Shown here piece after piece: positions 13,153 through 26,546 of a stretch of 64,000 nt of DNA. The stretch covers positions 2,640,501-2,704,500 of the forward strand of contig QVRM01002067.1 of assembly GCA_003439945.1 (NCBI GenBank), read 5' to 3'. Both the position numbers and the translations under genes were made by a program. This stretch comes from Dermanyssus gallinae. Taxonomy: Eukaryota; Arthropoda; Arachnida; Mesostigmata; Dermanyssidae. Below the pieces are notes generated by a model. It ran no database searches. It was not told where the DNA came from and saw nothing but the letters and a program-made list of their open reading frames with translations. Within the stretch, counting starts at the first letter, position 1, and each line of letters opens with the position of its first letter.

Positions 13153-14513
13153 CAGTATCTGTCTATCTCTTCACACCGTATTCCTGCTAAAAGTGTGCCT
13201 CGCTCATTTGCTGTGTATGTGTGTGTGCGGAACGCCGCCACCACTGCTGCCACCCTCTCCCTCGACCCCCCCCCCCCCCACCCCACTTCTTCCCTTCTGT
13301 CTGTCTCCATGGGGGCAAACAGTTGTTCTCTCCACCTCTTTCGGGCCCTCTTTAGTTGGAAGGCCACGACCTTTGTGACTGGCCTATACGCCTACATGCT
13401 GTCGGGGCGAACACCACAAATAGCAAGTGGAGCCGACAGCAGCGGTGGGCTGCTAAACAATACAGGTCCTACTTTGCGCACGTCGCTACTCATGCCGTCA
13501 CCATAATTAACATCAACGACCGGTTCAATCATTGATTACCAGCCTTATCGGCAAGAATTACCGCCTCGGTTGCAGGTCGTACACAAACGTCTTCTAACAT
13601 GTCAAAAACCAGTCGCTAATTCGTCTCCGAACTATATATATATATATATATATATGCGCCCACAATTGTAACAATTTATAAAATAATTAAATATGTTATG
13701 TAAAAACTGTGTCAATGATTACATTATGTAACAACTGTAACATAATTCAACTAGTTGAGGTCTCACTATAAGGAATAGTTCTTGGGTTCAGTGTCGCTAT
13801 TGTTTGTCTATCTAAACACGTGGGCAATAAAGTGCAATGCAAATACCAGAAGCAAAGCGTTCGGTCGGGCCGTCACTTCCGAGCGGCTGCTGGGTCGTTC
13901 CAATGGTAAATGAATTGGAAAGGAAGTGCCCCCCCCCCACACACACACCCCGGGGGAAGGTGGGGGAAACGACAAAGCAACGCTTTGTTGTTATCCTTTT
14001 GTTCCATCAAGTAGGCAAACGAGGCCCAATAGCCCAAACAACATCACGACTAGTGCGCTAACCCCAACCAAGCACGCACTCGCAATGCCACCCCACAAAT
14101 AAAGTGCCAAACGATAAAATTATTTCTAAATAGAAAACTAGGAAACCAAAATAGACGTCACAACAGCTACAACAAGGACAGCAAATGCGTGAACTACTAG
14201 TACTTCTACTACAATCGTTGCTAATGCGACTAGAACGACGCACACAACAGCACAACCAGTCAACATAACCAGGCCAGGAAAACGCTCAAAATAGCCGCGC
14301 GACGCGTCGATGTCGATCCAGTGGCCCATAACATCCATCTGGCAGAACCGCTCTCGCCATGAGATCATGACCCGACCTAATCTACAGCTGCTGTCATTTC
14401 TAGTTCTCTACTAGTCATAGCGCAGTACTTTCTTCTTTTTCAAGACTTCTATTATAGCATTAGCCCACTTAGAGCAGTTTCAAGGCAACTGTATATTTTA
14501 GCGACCTTACTCT

Positions 14514-14515
<2 letters not shown>

Positions 14516-14577
<62 letters not shown>
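14516..14577. repeat. (AT)n microsatellite
   Basis: 62 bp of pure AT repeat. Confidence 0.97.
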
Positions 14578-14579
<2 letters not shown>

Positions 14580-15072
14580 CGTGTATTACGGCTTCCAAAG
14601 TGCCCGTCGGCAACACTTGCCTTAGAAATGTGCGGAGAGAGAACACTTATTGAAGACCTAGCACTTAATAACACACCATTTACAGCGCAGATTCTAGACT
14701 TAAATCGAGCCTATAAAGAGAGCACAAATTTAAAATTCGTAGCTAAGAACTATACTGATGGTCCAGTCTATTGTTCACAGAGTCGAAAAAGAGCCACGCC
14801 AAGGAACCGCTCGCTAATCTTCCGAACAACTTGCCACGGGTAGCATCATCACATATGCATGAAGCCCAACTGTTTTAATGTTGGAGGATGTGTTAGTAGC
14901 TTTTGTGGAGAGTGTGATATTGGACGATATCATATACTTGGATGTGCAGAAATTTGCGGAACGTCCTTATCATCCAAGTTTAAATACATATTGTAAGGCC
15001 CAAGTGTCACCTCGTGACATTTTGTGAAGCATGAATCAACTGTCTACCAATTTGGTGATGAAATAAATACTG

Positions 15073-15110
<38 letters not shown>

Positions 15111-15273
15111 CAAAGACAATTTGATAGTACAAAAGGACAATGACGTATAGCAAAGTAATACAGGACAGAGCAATGGTTGATATAGCTACACAACATAATT
15201 ACAAATAACACAGCATTGTAAACAATAAAGTAAACCAATATGAAATAATACTAAAGCATACTACGTAAACGTT

Positions 15274-15385
15274 ATAACATATATTCCATATTATAAACTG
15301 TAATACCATATATTCTATATTATATGCTGTACTACTATATACTACATATTATATACTTTAATAGCATACATTCCATAGTATTACT
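15274..15385. repeat. 29-bp minisatellite, about 3.9 units
   Basis: Units start at 15274, 15303, 15332 and 15361, each of the form ata.catata.tc.atatta with a final ctgta or cttta. The units are diverged, so this is an old array in AT-rich DNA. Confidence 0.85.
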
Positions 15386-16057
15386 ATTTCAATATTAGCG
15401 ACGGCCTTCAGCGTATGTATACTCGTACATGATCGCTACCCGCTAAAAATAAGCAAGTTCATTCACATGATTCGAATTACACCCAAGTTCACTAGTCACA
15501 TACTAGCGACAGCTCTAGCAAGAGTTACGGATAATGCCCACACCGGGAATGATCGGGGAGAACGAAAATGGCTATTATATTTCACCGGCTTCCAAAAAAC
15601 TGGATCGAATGTCACTGACTCAGATCATTGGAAAAACATTCGTGAATTCGAGAATGACAGACTATCTCAACTGTGAGCCACACCATTCATTCACTCAAAA
15701 GACTCCGAAAGAGATCGAATGAGATCCTCTCGACATGGTCATTGCCCGGTGCAGCCACGCACCATATATTATCCGTGCACCAGTGTTACGCTCGCTGGCA
15801 AGTGGACTCGGCCAGGCTTCACTAAATGTTCACCTGGCTAAATGTAAATGCGTTAGCCAGGACACAATTGTTATGTCCGAAGGTACCACATTGAATAAGT
15901 ATTTTTATTGTTGTAGCCCAAGGAGAACGTAACTCGAAGATTTTTGGCCAAGCCGAGGGCGATGCTAAAGCTGCGGCAAAAACCCTGATTTCCACGGACG
16001 CGTTCACTTCCAGGGATGAAACCTTCAAGGAACTTTTTGCGCACCCCATATATATAT

Positions 16058-16190
16058 ACTAGTGCGCTAGTGGTGGTTACGACTTTATCTACCGGGGTGT
16101 CGCTTCGAGTTCGATCCTTGTTGTTGATTGAATTTTCTTCATTGAGAGTCAGCGCGCATGCTTTCATACGGTTTGTTGGGAGCGCTCACG
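16058..16190 (+). mobile_element. tRNA-derived SINE, partial copy
   Basis: Shares actagtgcgctagt, ggggtgtcgc, a B-box-like gagttcgatcc at 16107-16117 and ttgttgattgaattttctt with the fuller copy at 17958. The left end is cut at an (AT) run, so the A box is incomplete. It is immediately followed by the Tc1/mariner copy. Confidence 0.65.
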
Positions 16191-16191
16191 G

Positions 16192-17170
16192 CTCATGTAA
16201 ACACCGTCGTTCTATACCATTTTACCGTGGATATCTCCCAGAGAGTCAAAATGGTCGTTTTGAAACGCACGTTTGCGAGTTTTCCGTACGGCAGATGGTA
16301 GAAATGCAAGACCTTCGGAGACGGGTGTATACGGTCTGGTAAGGAAGCTTCAGGAAACTGGATCGGTGCATGATGACGTGGACCGTTCACGTACCGCTTG
16401 CTCAAAAGAGAACATCAATGCAGTGGCTGCGAACGTGTTACAAAATCCAACCACCTCGACTCGCCGGCGAGAGCAAGAGCACAGCGTCCAGTTAACCCAA
16501 GAGCTCAAGCTCGGCGACAATAGGAAGCGTCGTGATTTCGTGGAGTGGTTCAAACAGAGGAGTCGGAAGGATCCAGAGCTTGCCTTAAAAGTCATCTTCC
16601 CAGATGAAGCCTACTTGCATCTGACGGGAACAAATAGAACTGCCGCATAAGGGACAGAAGAGCCGGGAAAAGAGAACCTTCGCGCCATCCACTAACAACC
16701 ACTTTTTCAGCAGACGGTATGGATTGTCGGCAGGAGATTTTACTGAACCGTATTTTTTCGACGTAACACGAATCGATTATCGCTACCCGACAAATGTTGA
16801 CGGACTTTCTGTCGCCAAAACTTGCTCAAGTAGACTTTGCCAGTATGTAGTTCCAACAAACCGGTGCGACCCGCCACACCGTGGGCCCTGCAATCGAGCT
16901 GCTCCAGCAGAAGTTGGTGTGATTTTCCAGAAAGCAATTGTTTCGTAGTCACCTCGTTCGTGCGACATGGCGCACGTAGACTTTGTCTGTTGGGTTTTTT
17001 GAAGAGCAAAGTTTTTGCCTGCTACCATCGATGAACTCACGCAAAATATTTGGCGAGACATTTCAAAAATAACGCCCAAGTTATGCCAAAACGTTATTCA
17101 AATTGGTGTACCTCGTATAAACAATGCCAAAAATAATAGTGACGGCTACCTTCCTAAAATCATCCTTCAA
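16192..17170 (+). mobile_element. Degenerate Tc1/mariner-type transposon, copy 1
   Basis: The plus strand reads [48 protein letters not shown], and later LLGFLKSKVFACY with SKITPKLCQNVIQ. This is the order of a Tc1/mariner-like transposase of the kind common in arthropods. Stops and frameshifts are frequent. The same family occurs at 28495-29080. Confidence 0.75.
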
Positions 17171-17957
17171 GCATAGCAGAATCGTACGGATTTGGCTAAT
17201 AGTGTGGTACACTGGTGAAGCGAATGAACAACCAATCAATAATCAAAACCAATGCTCACAGACATCGAGCCTGGAAGTGACGTAGATGTACAGATGGCAA
17301 ATCCTACATTAACAGGAAATCGTCTTCAAGCGCACTAAGACGGTGCTCTTCGAGTGGGAGAGTGACCTTCTAATTTAATCATACCATTGACAAAAACCTC
17401 CCATTTACTAGATATAGGGTTTATGGATTTCTCTGGAAAGAGCTCTTGTCAAGCATGTGCACAATTGCAACTGGTGTTAAATGTAAATCAAGGTCTAGGT
17501 AACTTAAGCTCTATACTATACAGAAAATGTTGACACAAACTAAAACATGGGTTAACCTAGAACCTTAGCCGACCGGGTTGTATTAAATAAAGCAAAAAAA
17601 AAAAGCAAACAAAAAGTCGTAATCAGTGGCGTGACAGAAAACCTTAATTTACAAAGGAATAAGAACGTTATTTGATCTCTGACGATGCACCTATTAGCGG
17701 AGACGACACCGGCGGAAATGAATGCCACCGACATGCCATGACGAAGTTAGCAATGACAATAGTAACGAACTTGGTGATGATTACTTACGCGGGATGACAT
17801 GGGCACTCGGCCAAAAATCGTTACACTTCTTAATTTGTAAAACGTGAACAGCAAACGCTCTACTTCTTCGCATCCTCCTGCAGCAGCAGGCACTACAAAT
17901 ATTACCGTTACTTGAATCATGAACGCCATTTCTGCTACCAGCATTACTAGTACTTGT

Positions 17958-18250
17958 AGCGGCGTGGTCTAGTGGGGGACTAGTGCGCTAGTCATGGTTG
18001 ACATCTAGCGGGGTGTCGCCGGTTCGATCCCTGTTGTTGATCGAATTTTCTTTGAGCGATGCTCATTGAGAATAGATGATAAACCATACCGCTGAGTCAG
18101 CGGCCGTGCTGCCACAAGGACCGTTGGAGAAACCCTAGATACCTTAACATGCCCGGCTCTCGGTGCATTGAAGATATACCTCAGGTTAAGTGCCAAGCCC
18201 GTAGGAGACGGAGGATAGTCTAGAATTAAAACAACCTTTTTAAAAAAATG
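17958..18250 (+). mobile_element. tRNA-derived SINE, fuller copy
   Basis: A-box TGGTCTAGTGG at 17965-17975 and B-box GGTTCGATCCC at 18021-18031 mark a tRNA-like head with an internal RNA polymerase III promoter. The spacing is a little longer than in a true tRNA and the cloverleaf is not restored. A body of about 200 bp follows and ends in an A-rich tail near 18230-18250. The palindrome GACTAGTGCGCTAGTC lies just after the A box. Confidence 0.75.
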
Positions 18251-18254
18251 TTTT

Positions 18255-20035
18255 TATTCTAACATTACTAGTACTGGTCGTAGGAACAGCAGCAGCAGCG
18301 GCAACAACAAAAACAACACAGTCGGCACTGTTTAAACTCACTCATACTCAGCCAAAATACTACAGAGCCTACAACTACCCAGTCACTAGTTTGCACAGAA
18401 AATCCCTTTACACAATACCCAGTATGCGACTCAACTAATCAAGGGCCGACTAGTAGAGAAAAGAGGGAGAGACAGAACTCCAATGGCTCTCTGCCTGTGA
18501 TTGCCCTTTGGTTTTCTGCTTAGTGAACTGGTGTGCTACTACAAATCATATCGTGATATAAACAAACTCAGTGGGATCGTCGTTTCGGGATTATCGAACA
18601 CAACGGCCCAATTCATCGACAAAAGCAGGTGAGATTTGCTGCTGTCAAATAATGTGCTATACAAATTGTACCTTTGTAATATTCGTTTTCAGCTATCTAT
18701 TTTTAAAAGAAGTTTAGATTACAAAATCAATCAAGAGATGCAATACAGGGCACACGTACACAAAATGCTCTTTCTTCACAAACTGAGCTCACATAAAAAT
18801 ATAGCAATATAGGTTTCGCAATACAAAATAGCTCAATTTAAAGTCTACAGCGTCCCGCTATCCATAGCATTGCAAATTGTCGCTAAATAATGCCATAATA
18901 AGCTTTCAGGAATTTACCCTGTTTACGGTAACAATCATCTAGTTTTTATAGTACCTAAAAACAGGGCAACAAAAGCACACAAAGAGGGAAAAGCGCTTAT
19001 AGAGGAGGGAACAGTCAAGCGATGGCAAAACCCCCACCGAAAACTTCCTCAATCCGCGAGTGTATTGTTAATGAAAGCAAGACGTTTAAGAATCACGTGG
19101 ACAACGCCGTCGCAAAGATTGTCGTCCTTGAGTTTGCCGCGACTCGCCACGTCCACGTAGGCAACACTGGTGGCATGAAAAACCTACCTATTTAACTGTC
19201 ACCTTCACCTAAAGGGGAACTAAAACAGCCAAAGTCTGCCAAATGCTGCTAATATAAGTGCAATTAAAACAATACTTAGTTATGGTATCAGATTGTATGG
19301 CCATCATGTCTACGAGAAAACCGTAAAGTAATTTTAACTTGAGGACGACGAAACTGGTTTAGCACTGCTCTTTATCGCTCGAAGGTCAGATCTTAATATG
19401 ACGGCGCTTGGCTGCAACACTGCTGATGGCTGATCGAATGTCAATCGTGATTTGTTAGATATTTCTTACATGCCGAAGCACCAGACACAAATTAAAAATT
19501 GTAGCTGAGAGTAACATGAAAAGTTAAATCCGACCCTGACAAAAGCGGTTGCAAACGTAAGGTTCGTATATATATATATATATAGGGTTAAATGGTTCAG
19601 AGGCTGCATATCAACGCGGCGTTACCGCTTAAGTAAACATTGTCCATCCAAACTAGTAATTTCTTGGGGATAATACAAACGAATATGATCATTTCAGCAA
19701 ACGAAAAAAGCGAACGTCGCTGCATGCTAGTATGAATGAATGACATCGTTTATTCATGAGCGAATACACTCGCAAACATACAGCATCTATACGAAAATAT
19801 AATACTATGATCTTGAGTATGTATGATTAGAGCGTAGAAAACCGCCTAGCCAGCGACGGACGAATGCTACAATGAATCCGTTCGTCTCATCGTTACAAAT
19901 TACACTATACGATCTACAATACAATTAAGCGCCTTTTTTTTTAATGATTTTTTCGTAAGGCAATTGCCCGTGTACGGTTTATTCATGTCATGGCTAATTT
20001 TAATCCACTCCGGCATTTACCTTGTCTAAATTGGA
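18255..20035. other. Intergenic, nothing recognised
   Basis: Only a short (AT)n tract at 19568-19584 and A/T-rich unique sequence were seen. Confidence 0.5.
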
Positions 20036-20039
20036 AACC

Positions 20040-20135
20040 ATGCAAACCAATTTAAGAGTGGCCGGTCTGGGTCTCGAACCCAGTCCTCCCGAATGCAAGG
20101 CAAAGGCTTTGCCACTAAGCCATCTTGCTCGGTTA
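20040..20135 (-). mobile_element. Ala-tRNA-like SINE head
   Basis: On the minus strand: A-box TGGCTTAGTGG (20112-20122), a loop with TGC where an Ala anticodon would be, and B-box GGTTCGAGACC (20070-20080) closed by a good T-arm. The acceptor stem does not pair well, so a functional tRNA is unlikely. Its 5' side abuts the (AT)n tract at 20151. Confidence 0.6.
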
Positions 20136-20147
20136 TTCATTGAAACT

Positions 20148-20150
<3 letters not shown>

Positions 20151-20205
<55 letters not shown>
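20151..20205. repeat. (AT)n microsatellite
   Basis: 55 bp of pure TA repeat, abutting the 5' side of the Ala-tRNA-like SINE head. Confidence 0.97.
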
Positions 20206-20207
<2 letters not shown>

Positions 20208-20869
20208 CGTTTTAAAACCTCCTCAATTCAATTTAGTACTCAACGCAAAATGTCGCAAATATGCTATGCCACGCACAATCGAACGACTTGCCACTTCCTC
20301 TTTCGGCGGGCGAGTAAGGCCGATTTGTTGCTGCTCTTACTATAGTTACTGTTCTTATTGTGCCACAGTGATCGATTACGAAACAAAGGCGTAGTGACAA
20401 TTAAAGTATATATATATATATATATATATAAAGCCGCACTTCTATTGCACGGAGGCCTTGGTCTTTGCCTTTTGGCAGGCAAGGAAACTTTGATTTGCAT
20501 GCATGTAAACATATCTGATTGCCAAAGTATGACCACTCGCTATAAGATTAAAACTTTTCTTATTTATGGCTTAAAGGGTGTGGTCAACAATCTAGACAGG
20601 GGGGTCAGGGTAGTAGCCGTCGGTGATTCGCACCACCGGGTTAACCATCAAATGCGTAACAATGAGTTGAATCGAGTGTAGCCATTTGGTCACCCGTTTC
20701 TTTAAAGCTGGTGCAATGCCGATTAATCACGCTATTCAAACGTATAGTCAATTAATTATAATTTATTAATCTAATTTTAAATAACAAATTCATTCGCGTA
20801 GTGGACAAAGTTAAGCCTGATTAATGATGAGCACCTTCTGTTACTGATAGAGCCAGGCTTCGAGCTGTT

Positions 20870-21560
20870 AGTAGTGAAGAGGCTGGGGCTTAGTTACAGG
20901 CCCTACCCTGTCGGCAAATTGGGACTCTGGTAGACGACGCGCATATGCGCAGGGCTGCGGCTTGGTGTTGACCTAGTCGTGCCCCACCGATGTCGTTGTG
21001 GTGATTTTATGGACGCGTTGGCCCATCATGGCCTGTCATGCGCGTTGAGTGCAGGCCGACGAGCACGTCACTCCGCTTTAAATGACATTTTTAGTCGCGC
21101 ACTTAGATCTGCCGGCTTCCCGTGTGTTCTAGAGCCCCCCGGGTCTTTCGAGGGATGATGGAAAAAGACCTGACAATCTGACTTTGACGCCCTTTGAGCG
21201 TGGCCGCATGCTTGTTTGGGACGCAACTGTAACCAACTCATTAGCCCCTTCAATGGTCGATGCAGGTGCGGACAGAGCAGGTCATGCCTCCAGGTTAGCT
21301 AAGGCTACCAAATTCAGAAAATACTCAAGCGCTGATTACCCGCACGAATTTTGTCCGTTTGCGTTTGAGACTATGGGCGCTGCAGGCCCCCTTACGCTCA
21401 AGTCGATTCAGGGCGTCGGTAGAAGTCTTAATCTTTCGACAGGAGACTCCGAATTCTTGCGTCAGAGGTTGTCGCTCGACAGTCAACGAGGAAATGCAGC
21501 GTCTGTTCGGGGCACATTGTTGAACTGGGCTAACCCTGGGTTTGAGAACCCGTGATCACA
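20870..21560 (+). mobile_element. LINE 3' end (reverse transcriptase C-terminal region)
   Basis: The plus strand reads CGDFMDALAHHGLSC, SALNDIFSRALRSAGFP, DDGKRPDNLTLTPF, VWDATVTNSLAPS, PFAFETMG and RLSLDSQRGNAASVRGTL. This is the conserved tail found after RT in several arthropod LINEs. There is one frameshift near 21150. The last 370 bp keep an open frame, so the copy may be fairly young. It ends about 100 bp before an (AT)n tract. Confidence 0.75.
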
Positions 21561-21950
21561 CGTTCGCGCGTAGACAATTGTCCACTCCAAAGTGCTAACA
21601 TAGTGAAGTTATATGAATAAATATATGCACAATCTCACTATATACCATACAATCTTATATATATATATATATATATACGTGATCATTACGGATTGGCCTG
21701 CTCGCTTATTGCGCATTTAATATAGAAACGAGAGCTTATTCATATCCAGCAGCATTCGACCGTAACGGTGTATAACGGGATTGATGCCAGTTGAACAGAA
21801 CCATCTGGGAATAGGTGGTAAGAATTAAAAAAAAATAGTAATAACTTCAATACCTCGTTGAAGTTGCTAATGTCGAAGTAATGAATAATGCGTTCCCATG
21901 GAGAGCTTCGCGGCCTGCCCATGTTTGTAAAGAGTGCAATGTGCAAGCCC

Positions 21951-21969
21951 ATGTATATATATATATATT

Positions 21970-22016
<47 letters not shown>
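21951..22016. repeat. (AT)n microsatellite with interruptions
   Basis: AT repeat broken once by tttatataaat. Confidence 0.95.
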
Positions 22017-22019
<3 letters not shown>

Positions 22020-23587
22020 CACACAGATATACGTTGTCGGTGGAATCGTCGAAACAGTGACTGATGAAGTCGAGTTGGGGCGTCAATCTCGGCGCTACAA
22101 ATAGATAACCCATGCGATCACGATTAAGGTTTGTTGATTTTGTTTAACGTGTCGTAAACATGGGTCAGTATGCTCCTCTTATTGCATAAACGACTCGGTT
22201 GTGTCGACGTCTGTCAGTTCATTTAGCGTGTGCTCATTCATACCCGTTTCGTCTATCGGCAGCCGGCAGAAATGTGCTGTATGAATCGACATGTGTGGTG
22301 TCCTATTGTTTGTCACTTCATGTTGTTCTTGCTGTTGTTGTTTTCGTTCGTTACGACATAGTTCGTGTGAGGCAAACAGCAATCTCCACATTCGGAACAA
22401 ATGTCACCGCTGATCAAACTTACCGAAACTCACTGACGTTGGCTAACTCGGTTCAGTGGCACCAGAGCTAGATTTCGCTTTTTAAACTCTCTGGATCGAG
22501 TTCTCTGCATCGATTCACTGCATCGGTCGGTACGGCCTGAGAGAGCTTCTCTTTTCGAATTCACATGAACACTAATCACTCAACTTTCGGCACGGCGACA
22601 TTACATAACAACAACAACAACCGTATTTAATGTATTTACACAGCCGGTGCACAAATACCCGCAACCGGGATAGAGAGGCTCACACACGTCTGTATGTATA
22701 CGGACATGGTGCAGCAGCATCCTGTTCACTATCACTCGACATGAAAACATCTCTCAGGGCTTGCTCGGCACCAGCTTAGGTCGGCTAGCCGTTCGATCCT
22801 ACCCCGGGCCACGGCCAGTTTAAATTTACGAAAACAATGCCGCGCCACTTTAGCTCAATTGCAACCGCGACAACGGCATTATAACAACAACAACAACAAT
22901 AACATCAACAACAACAACAAGACGTCTCACTGTCACGACACTGAACGAAGCAAGCACCGAACTCGTTAAAGCAGACGGCCGTCTGCAATGCAGACGACGC
23001 CCCCCCTCCTCCCTCTCTCCTTCCTAACATCTTGAGTCAACCTCCAAACTTCAACAGCCATCACACACCCCCATACAGATTCACGAAAACGCCCCTCCCC
23101 CCGCCATACAGCCTAGCTCAACTCATTGCATAGCTAAATTGCAGAGACTGTGTAGAGAGTCGTCTGTGTAGAGAGTCTGATGAACACGAGCCTTCGAATC
23201 GTCTGCAACTGGCGACAATGACGTTCGAAACTAATAACAATAATAATAATACTGAAAACAACAGCACAGATGGTGGCATCTCTAGGACAACGGACGATGT
23301 AACGAAGAAACGGCTGGTCAAATAAGAAAAAAACGGGAAAGGGAGGTATAGCAACCATTCCGACTGAAGCAGACTGAAGAGCAGAATCGACGACTGTGAC
23401 GGATGTGTCACGCCTGTGTTGCCGTTCGTTCCCTCACAGGGGTGGGTGTCTCGTTGTCCAAAGAAGCCAAATGCCGATTGCCATCGGCCCGAACGGACTC
23501 GACTGGCGAGGAGCGGAGAGGAGGGAGGGTACGCTGACTGATCATGGTAGACACCAGCAACAGCAGCAGACGGATGGTTAACATATG

Positions 23588-23621
<34 letters not shown>

Positions 23622-25421
23622 ATATAAATAAACAAACAAAGAGACGGCGGAATTGATAGACAGAGTGTAGTAGTAGTAGTAAGTTCAGTCGATTCGACTG
23701 ACTACATGCACTCTCACATTCACGACCAGTGTTAGTTGATCACCAGCAGCAGCAGCAGCAAAGTTTGTGCGCAACCGAACGAGTCACAAACTCGTAGCGC
23801 AAACCGTCGAAGAAGGGCATTTTAGTAGTGAACGTGTTGTTGGCAGTGGCCGTTCTAGGGAGGATGGCCGAGAAGGCCAGCATTACACGGAGTGCGGAAT
23901 TGTCCGTTTTGTCGTCGTCGCCGTCGTCGTTATAGCCCCGATTATCGTCATGAGTCACTTAGTCTACTGGTGCTGGTGGTAGGTACTACGAAGTGTTGGT
24001 TGTTTTATCGACAGCAGTTTAGCAGTAGCAACAGCTGCAGTCGCCGCAGCGGAATAACAATCTGATTTGTCTTTGTGGGTTTGTTTTTTTGTGTGAAATA
24101 ACGCCGTCTTTCTACGCGCCTCAGTTTCATCAGCACAGTCTGAGCAGCATGGCATCAGTTGGCTATATGCTCGTACTTCGGTGCTTCGGACAAGTCCGTC
24201 CGTCCGTCCGACTTTTCAACTCATTCGGCGTCTGAAAATGCACTAGCTTGACAGCTGGTTGTTCTGTTGTTGATCGAAACGAGTGCGTCCAACAACTACG
24301 TCGTGCATACTGCATGCGGGTATTATGTGCGGTGAGGATCATACCCATTATCATCATCATCACCATCGTCGTCATCATCAGCATATATATATATACAAAT
24401 ACATGTCAAACTAATTACTTGTGCTCCCAACTAGTTGTCAACTGGTCGGTTCCTCCATCGTTCAGTCACTCAGTCTCAACCGGTCAGTTAATCAATCTTC
24501 AGCCCCGGTCAGTTCGCTGGCTAATTAGTAAGAAAAAGTCGCACATGACTAACATCAAGCTCATCAGCAAATCAAGCGGATATCAGCAACAGCATGCTTT
24601 CAGCTGATAACGCTTCTGACAGCGTTCGATCTCGCACCGCCAGTGTCCCGCTACAGCTGACCCTGCTCGTACAACAACAGCAACGACGACGAAGACGACG
24701 ACGACCATAACGCCTGACTGGTGGCCACTACCTGCTGCTTCTACAACAACAACAGCAACAACAACAACAATAGTAGTAGTCCGGGAGGCGTTTCTTGTTC
24801 CTACTGCTGCTGCTGTTGATGATGCTGGTGATGATGCAACTACTACGGCCACCGATGACACCGATGTGACTTAGAATGTCGAAGTTGTTTATTTGCCATC
24901 ATCACTCTTGCTATAACAACAACAACAACAGCAACGACGACGACGACCACGACAGCAATAACTGTGCTGCTGTTGCTGCAGCTGCTGCTGCGACTACATC
25001 GAGTGTTGGTTAGTAGATTGGCGTGGTCCAAATCGAATAGTCGGTTTCATCCGATAGCCGACCGATCAGATCGGCGATGCAAGATCGGTGTTTCGTTGTG
25101 TCAATATGAATGTGTCAGTATGACAAGAGGTGTAAGTCTGATTCAATTCAGTGCCAATTCATACACTATAGATGCGTGTACGATTCGCCAGTCAGTGGTC
25201 GACAATGTAATGATACTCGACAATATGATGCCGGGTTGCGGCGGGGCAAAACAACGCTCACGCCAAGTTCACTTACCAAACTCGATGCTGCTGCTAAGTT
25301 TGCCATGCTAAAAAAGCATTCATTGCCACGCTCGGATGAAACGAACACAGGTGGGCGGTAGCTACTGTAGATGCTGCTGCTGCTGTTAACAACGTCTTGG
25401 CCCGCCACCCGTCTCTGCCCC

Positions 25422-25424
25422 ATT

Positions 25425-25471
<47 letters not shown>

Positions 25472-25485
25472 GCATATATATATAT

Positions 25486-25541
<56 letters not shown>
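25422..25541. repeat. (CT)n and (AT)n compound microsatellite
   Basis: A (CT)n block passes into (AT)n with cat and cacaca interruptions. It lies about 550 bp upstream of the GAPVD1 start codon. Confidence 0.96.
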
Positions 25542-25542
<1 letters not shown>

Positions 25543-26089
25543 CGCTCTAATATGTAGCTCGTGTTGTATCGTCATTTTTCTACCGGAGCATTCGATTTCT
25601 GTTTGTGTTGTCCTTTGTTGATGCGTACTCACACAAAGGTGGGTGTGAACTAAAGGAGCAAGGTGAACTATTTCGCAGTCGTAGTGTGTGTGAATTTCAA
25701 CTTATCTTAATGTTTTTTTTCTCTATAAAGGTTATCTGGTAATATGAAAGTAATAGTTTTGTACTGTGTAATGTGATCGAAGCATTTACTAAATATATTG
25801 TATTTGTCCACTTTCGATATTCTATGGATTTCAGGGGAGTTATTCGACAAGGAGGAAGACTGGAAGGCAGGACAGAAATATAAAGAAAATTGACGAAAAC
25901 GAGAGAACAGTGTATAAGGGAGAAATAGAGAAACGACGTAGTCTAAACACTAAAAGGTTGTGACGAGACGCCGGTGGCAAGCAAGCTCATCGGGCAAGTT
26001 CTCAGGCTCGAGATAGTGTCATTATTGTTATTATCCATCGTATTGTTTGTATTTCTGGTGTTGCTGCTGTTGCTGTCATTATTATTATT

Positions 26090-26200
26090 ATGGCTCGGGC
26101 TGACTCCTGCCGCGAACTGTTCGAACTCGTGCAGAGCCTTCGTCAGGAACAGCTCTTCGTTAGTGCCGAGAAACGCAAGATCCATCAACTCAATGACGAT
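26090..26200 (+). CDS. GAPVD1: GAPVD1 exon 1 (start codon)
   Basis: ATG plus 36 codons; residues 1-37 include [19 protein letters not shown], matching the family N-terminus (LKQERLYVNSEK in vertebrates). It ends in phase 0 at GAT before the donor gtacgt. The ATG follows a run of ATT triplets and is the only in-frame candidate next to conserved sequence, so I take it as the start. A 4.9-kb intron follows. Confidence 0.88.
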
Positions 26201-26504
26201 GTACGTATCTGATCGACACCTAGTTGTTTACCTAGTGATTGTTGTTGCAGTTTATTCACCATCATTGGTAGATTCAACCGAGTAGTTAAATCTTATATTA
26301 GATGATAGACCAATGAATGTGTTTCATAAATTAAAAGCATTTTCACTGCCAGAATGACACATTTTCCTTACTAGCAGTAACTCAGTTGCTGACGCTTGTC
26401 ACATACCTAGAAAGAGAGAGAGAAAGTAATGCGTTATACTAATATTAGAAAGAGGCGTTTGACTAGTACTGATAACTTGTTTGGACTGCTTATTTCTTAA
26501 GTCA

Positions 26505-26546
<42 letters not shown>

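Larger units (their letters stand above)
11420..16050. other. Intergenic low-complexity region
   Basis: Poly-C, CT and AT tracts and one minisatellite. Neither strand shows a protein I recognise. A 9-bp perfect hairpin lies at 15833-15861. Confidence 0.55.
21680..26089. promoter_or_regulatory. GAPVD1 upstream region with triplet repeats
   Basis: Holds many CAA, CAG, GAC and GTT triplet runs (for example 22607-22620, 22885-22920, 24670-24970), a 16-nt palindrome at 22971-22986, and (AT)n tracts. The promoter and non-coding 5' exons of GAPVD1 probably lie here, but no start site or core element can be fixed. Confidence 0.4.

Noticed and set aside
12894..13506. Long ORFs rich in Ser/Leu/Pro in three frames
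   Set aside because: They are created by the C-run and (CT)n/(AT)n repeat, not by coding constraint.
14628..14843. Plus-strand ORF of 71 codons (MCGERTLIEDLALNN)
   Set aside because: Looks moderately coding-like but has no recognisable motif, and no splice partners were found.
20040..20135. A functional tRNA-Ala gene on the minus strand
   Set aside because: A and B boxes and T-arm are good, but the acceptor and anticodon stems pair poorly; a SINE head fits better.
20125..20394. ORFs with long Tyr-Ile runs here and at many other sites
   Set aside because: They are translations of (AT)n microsatellites.
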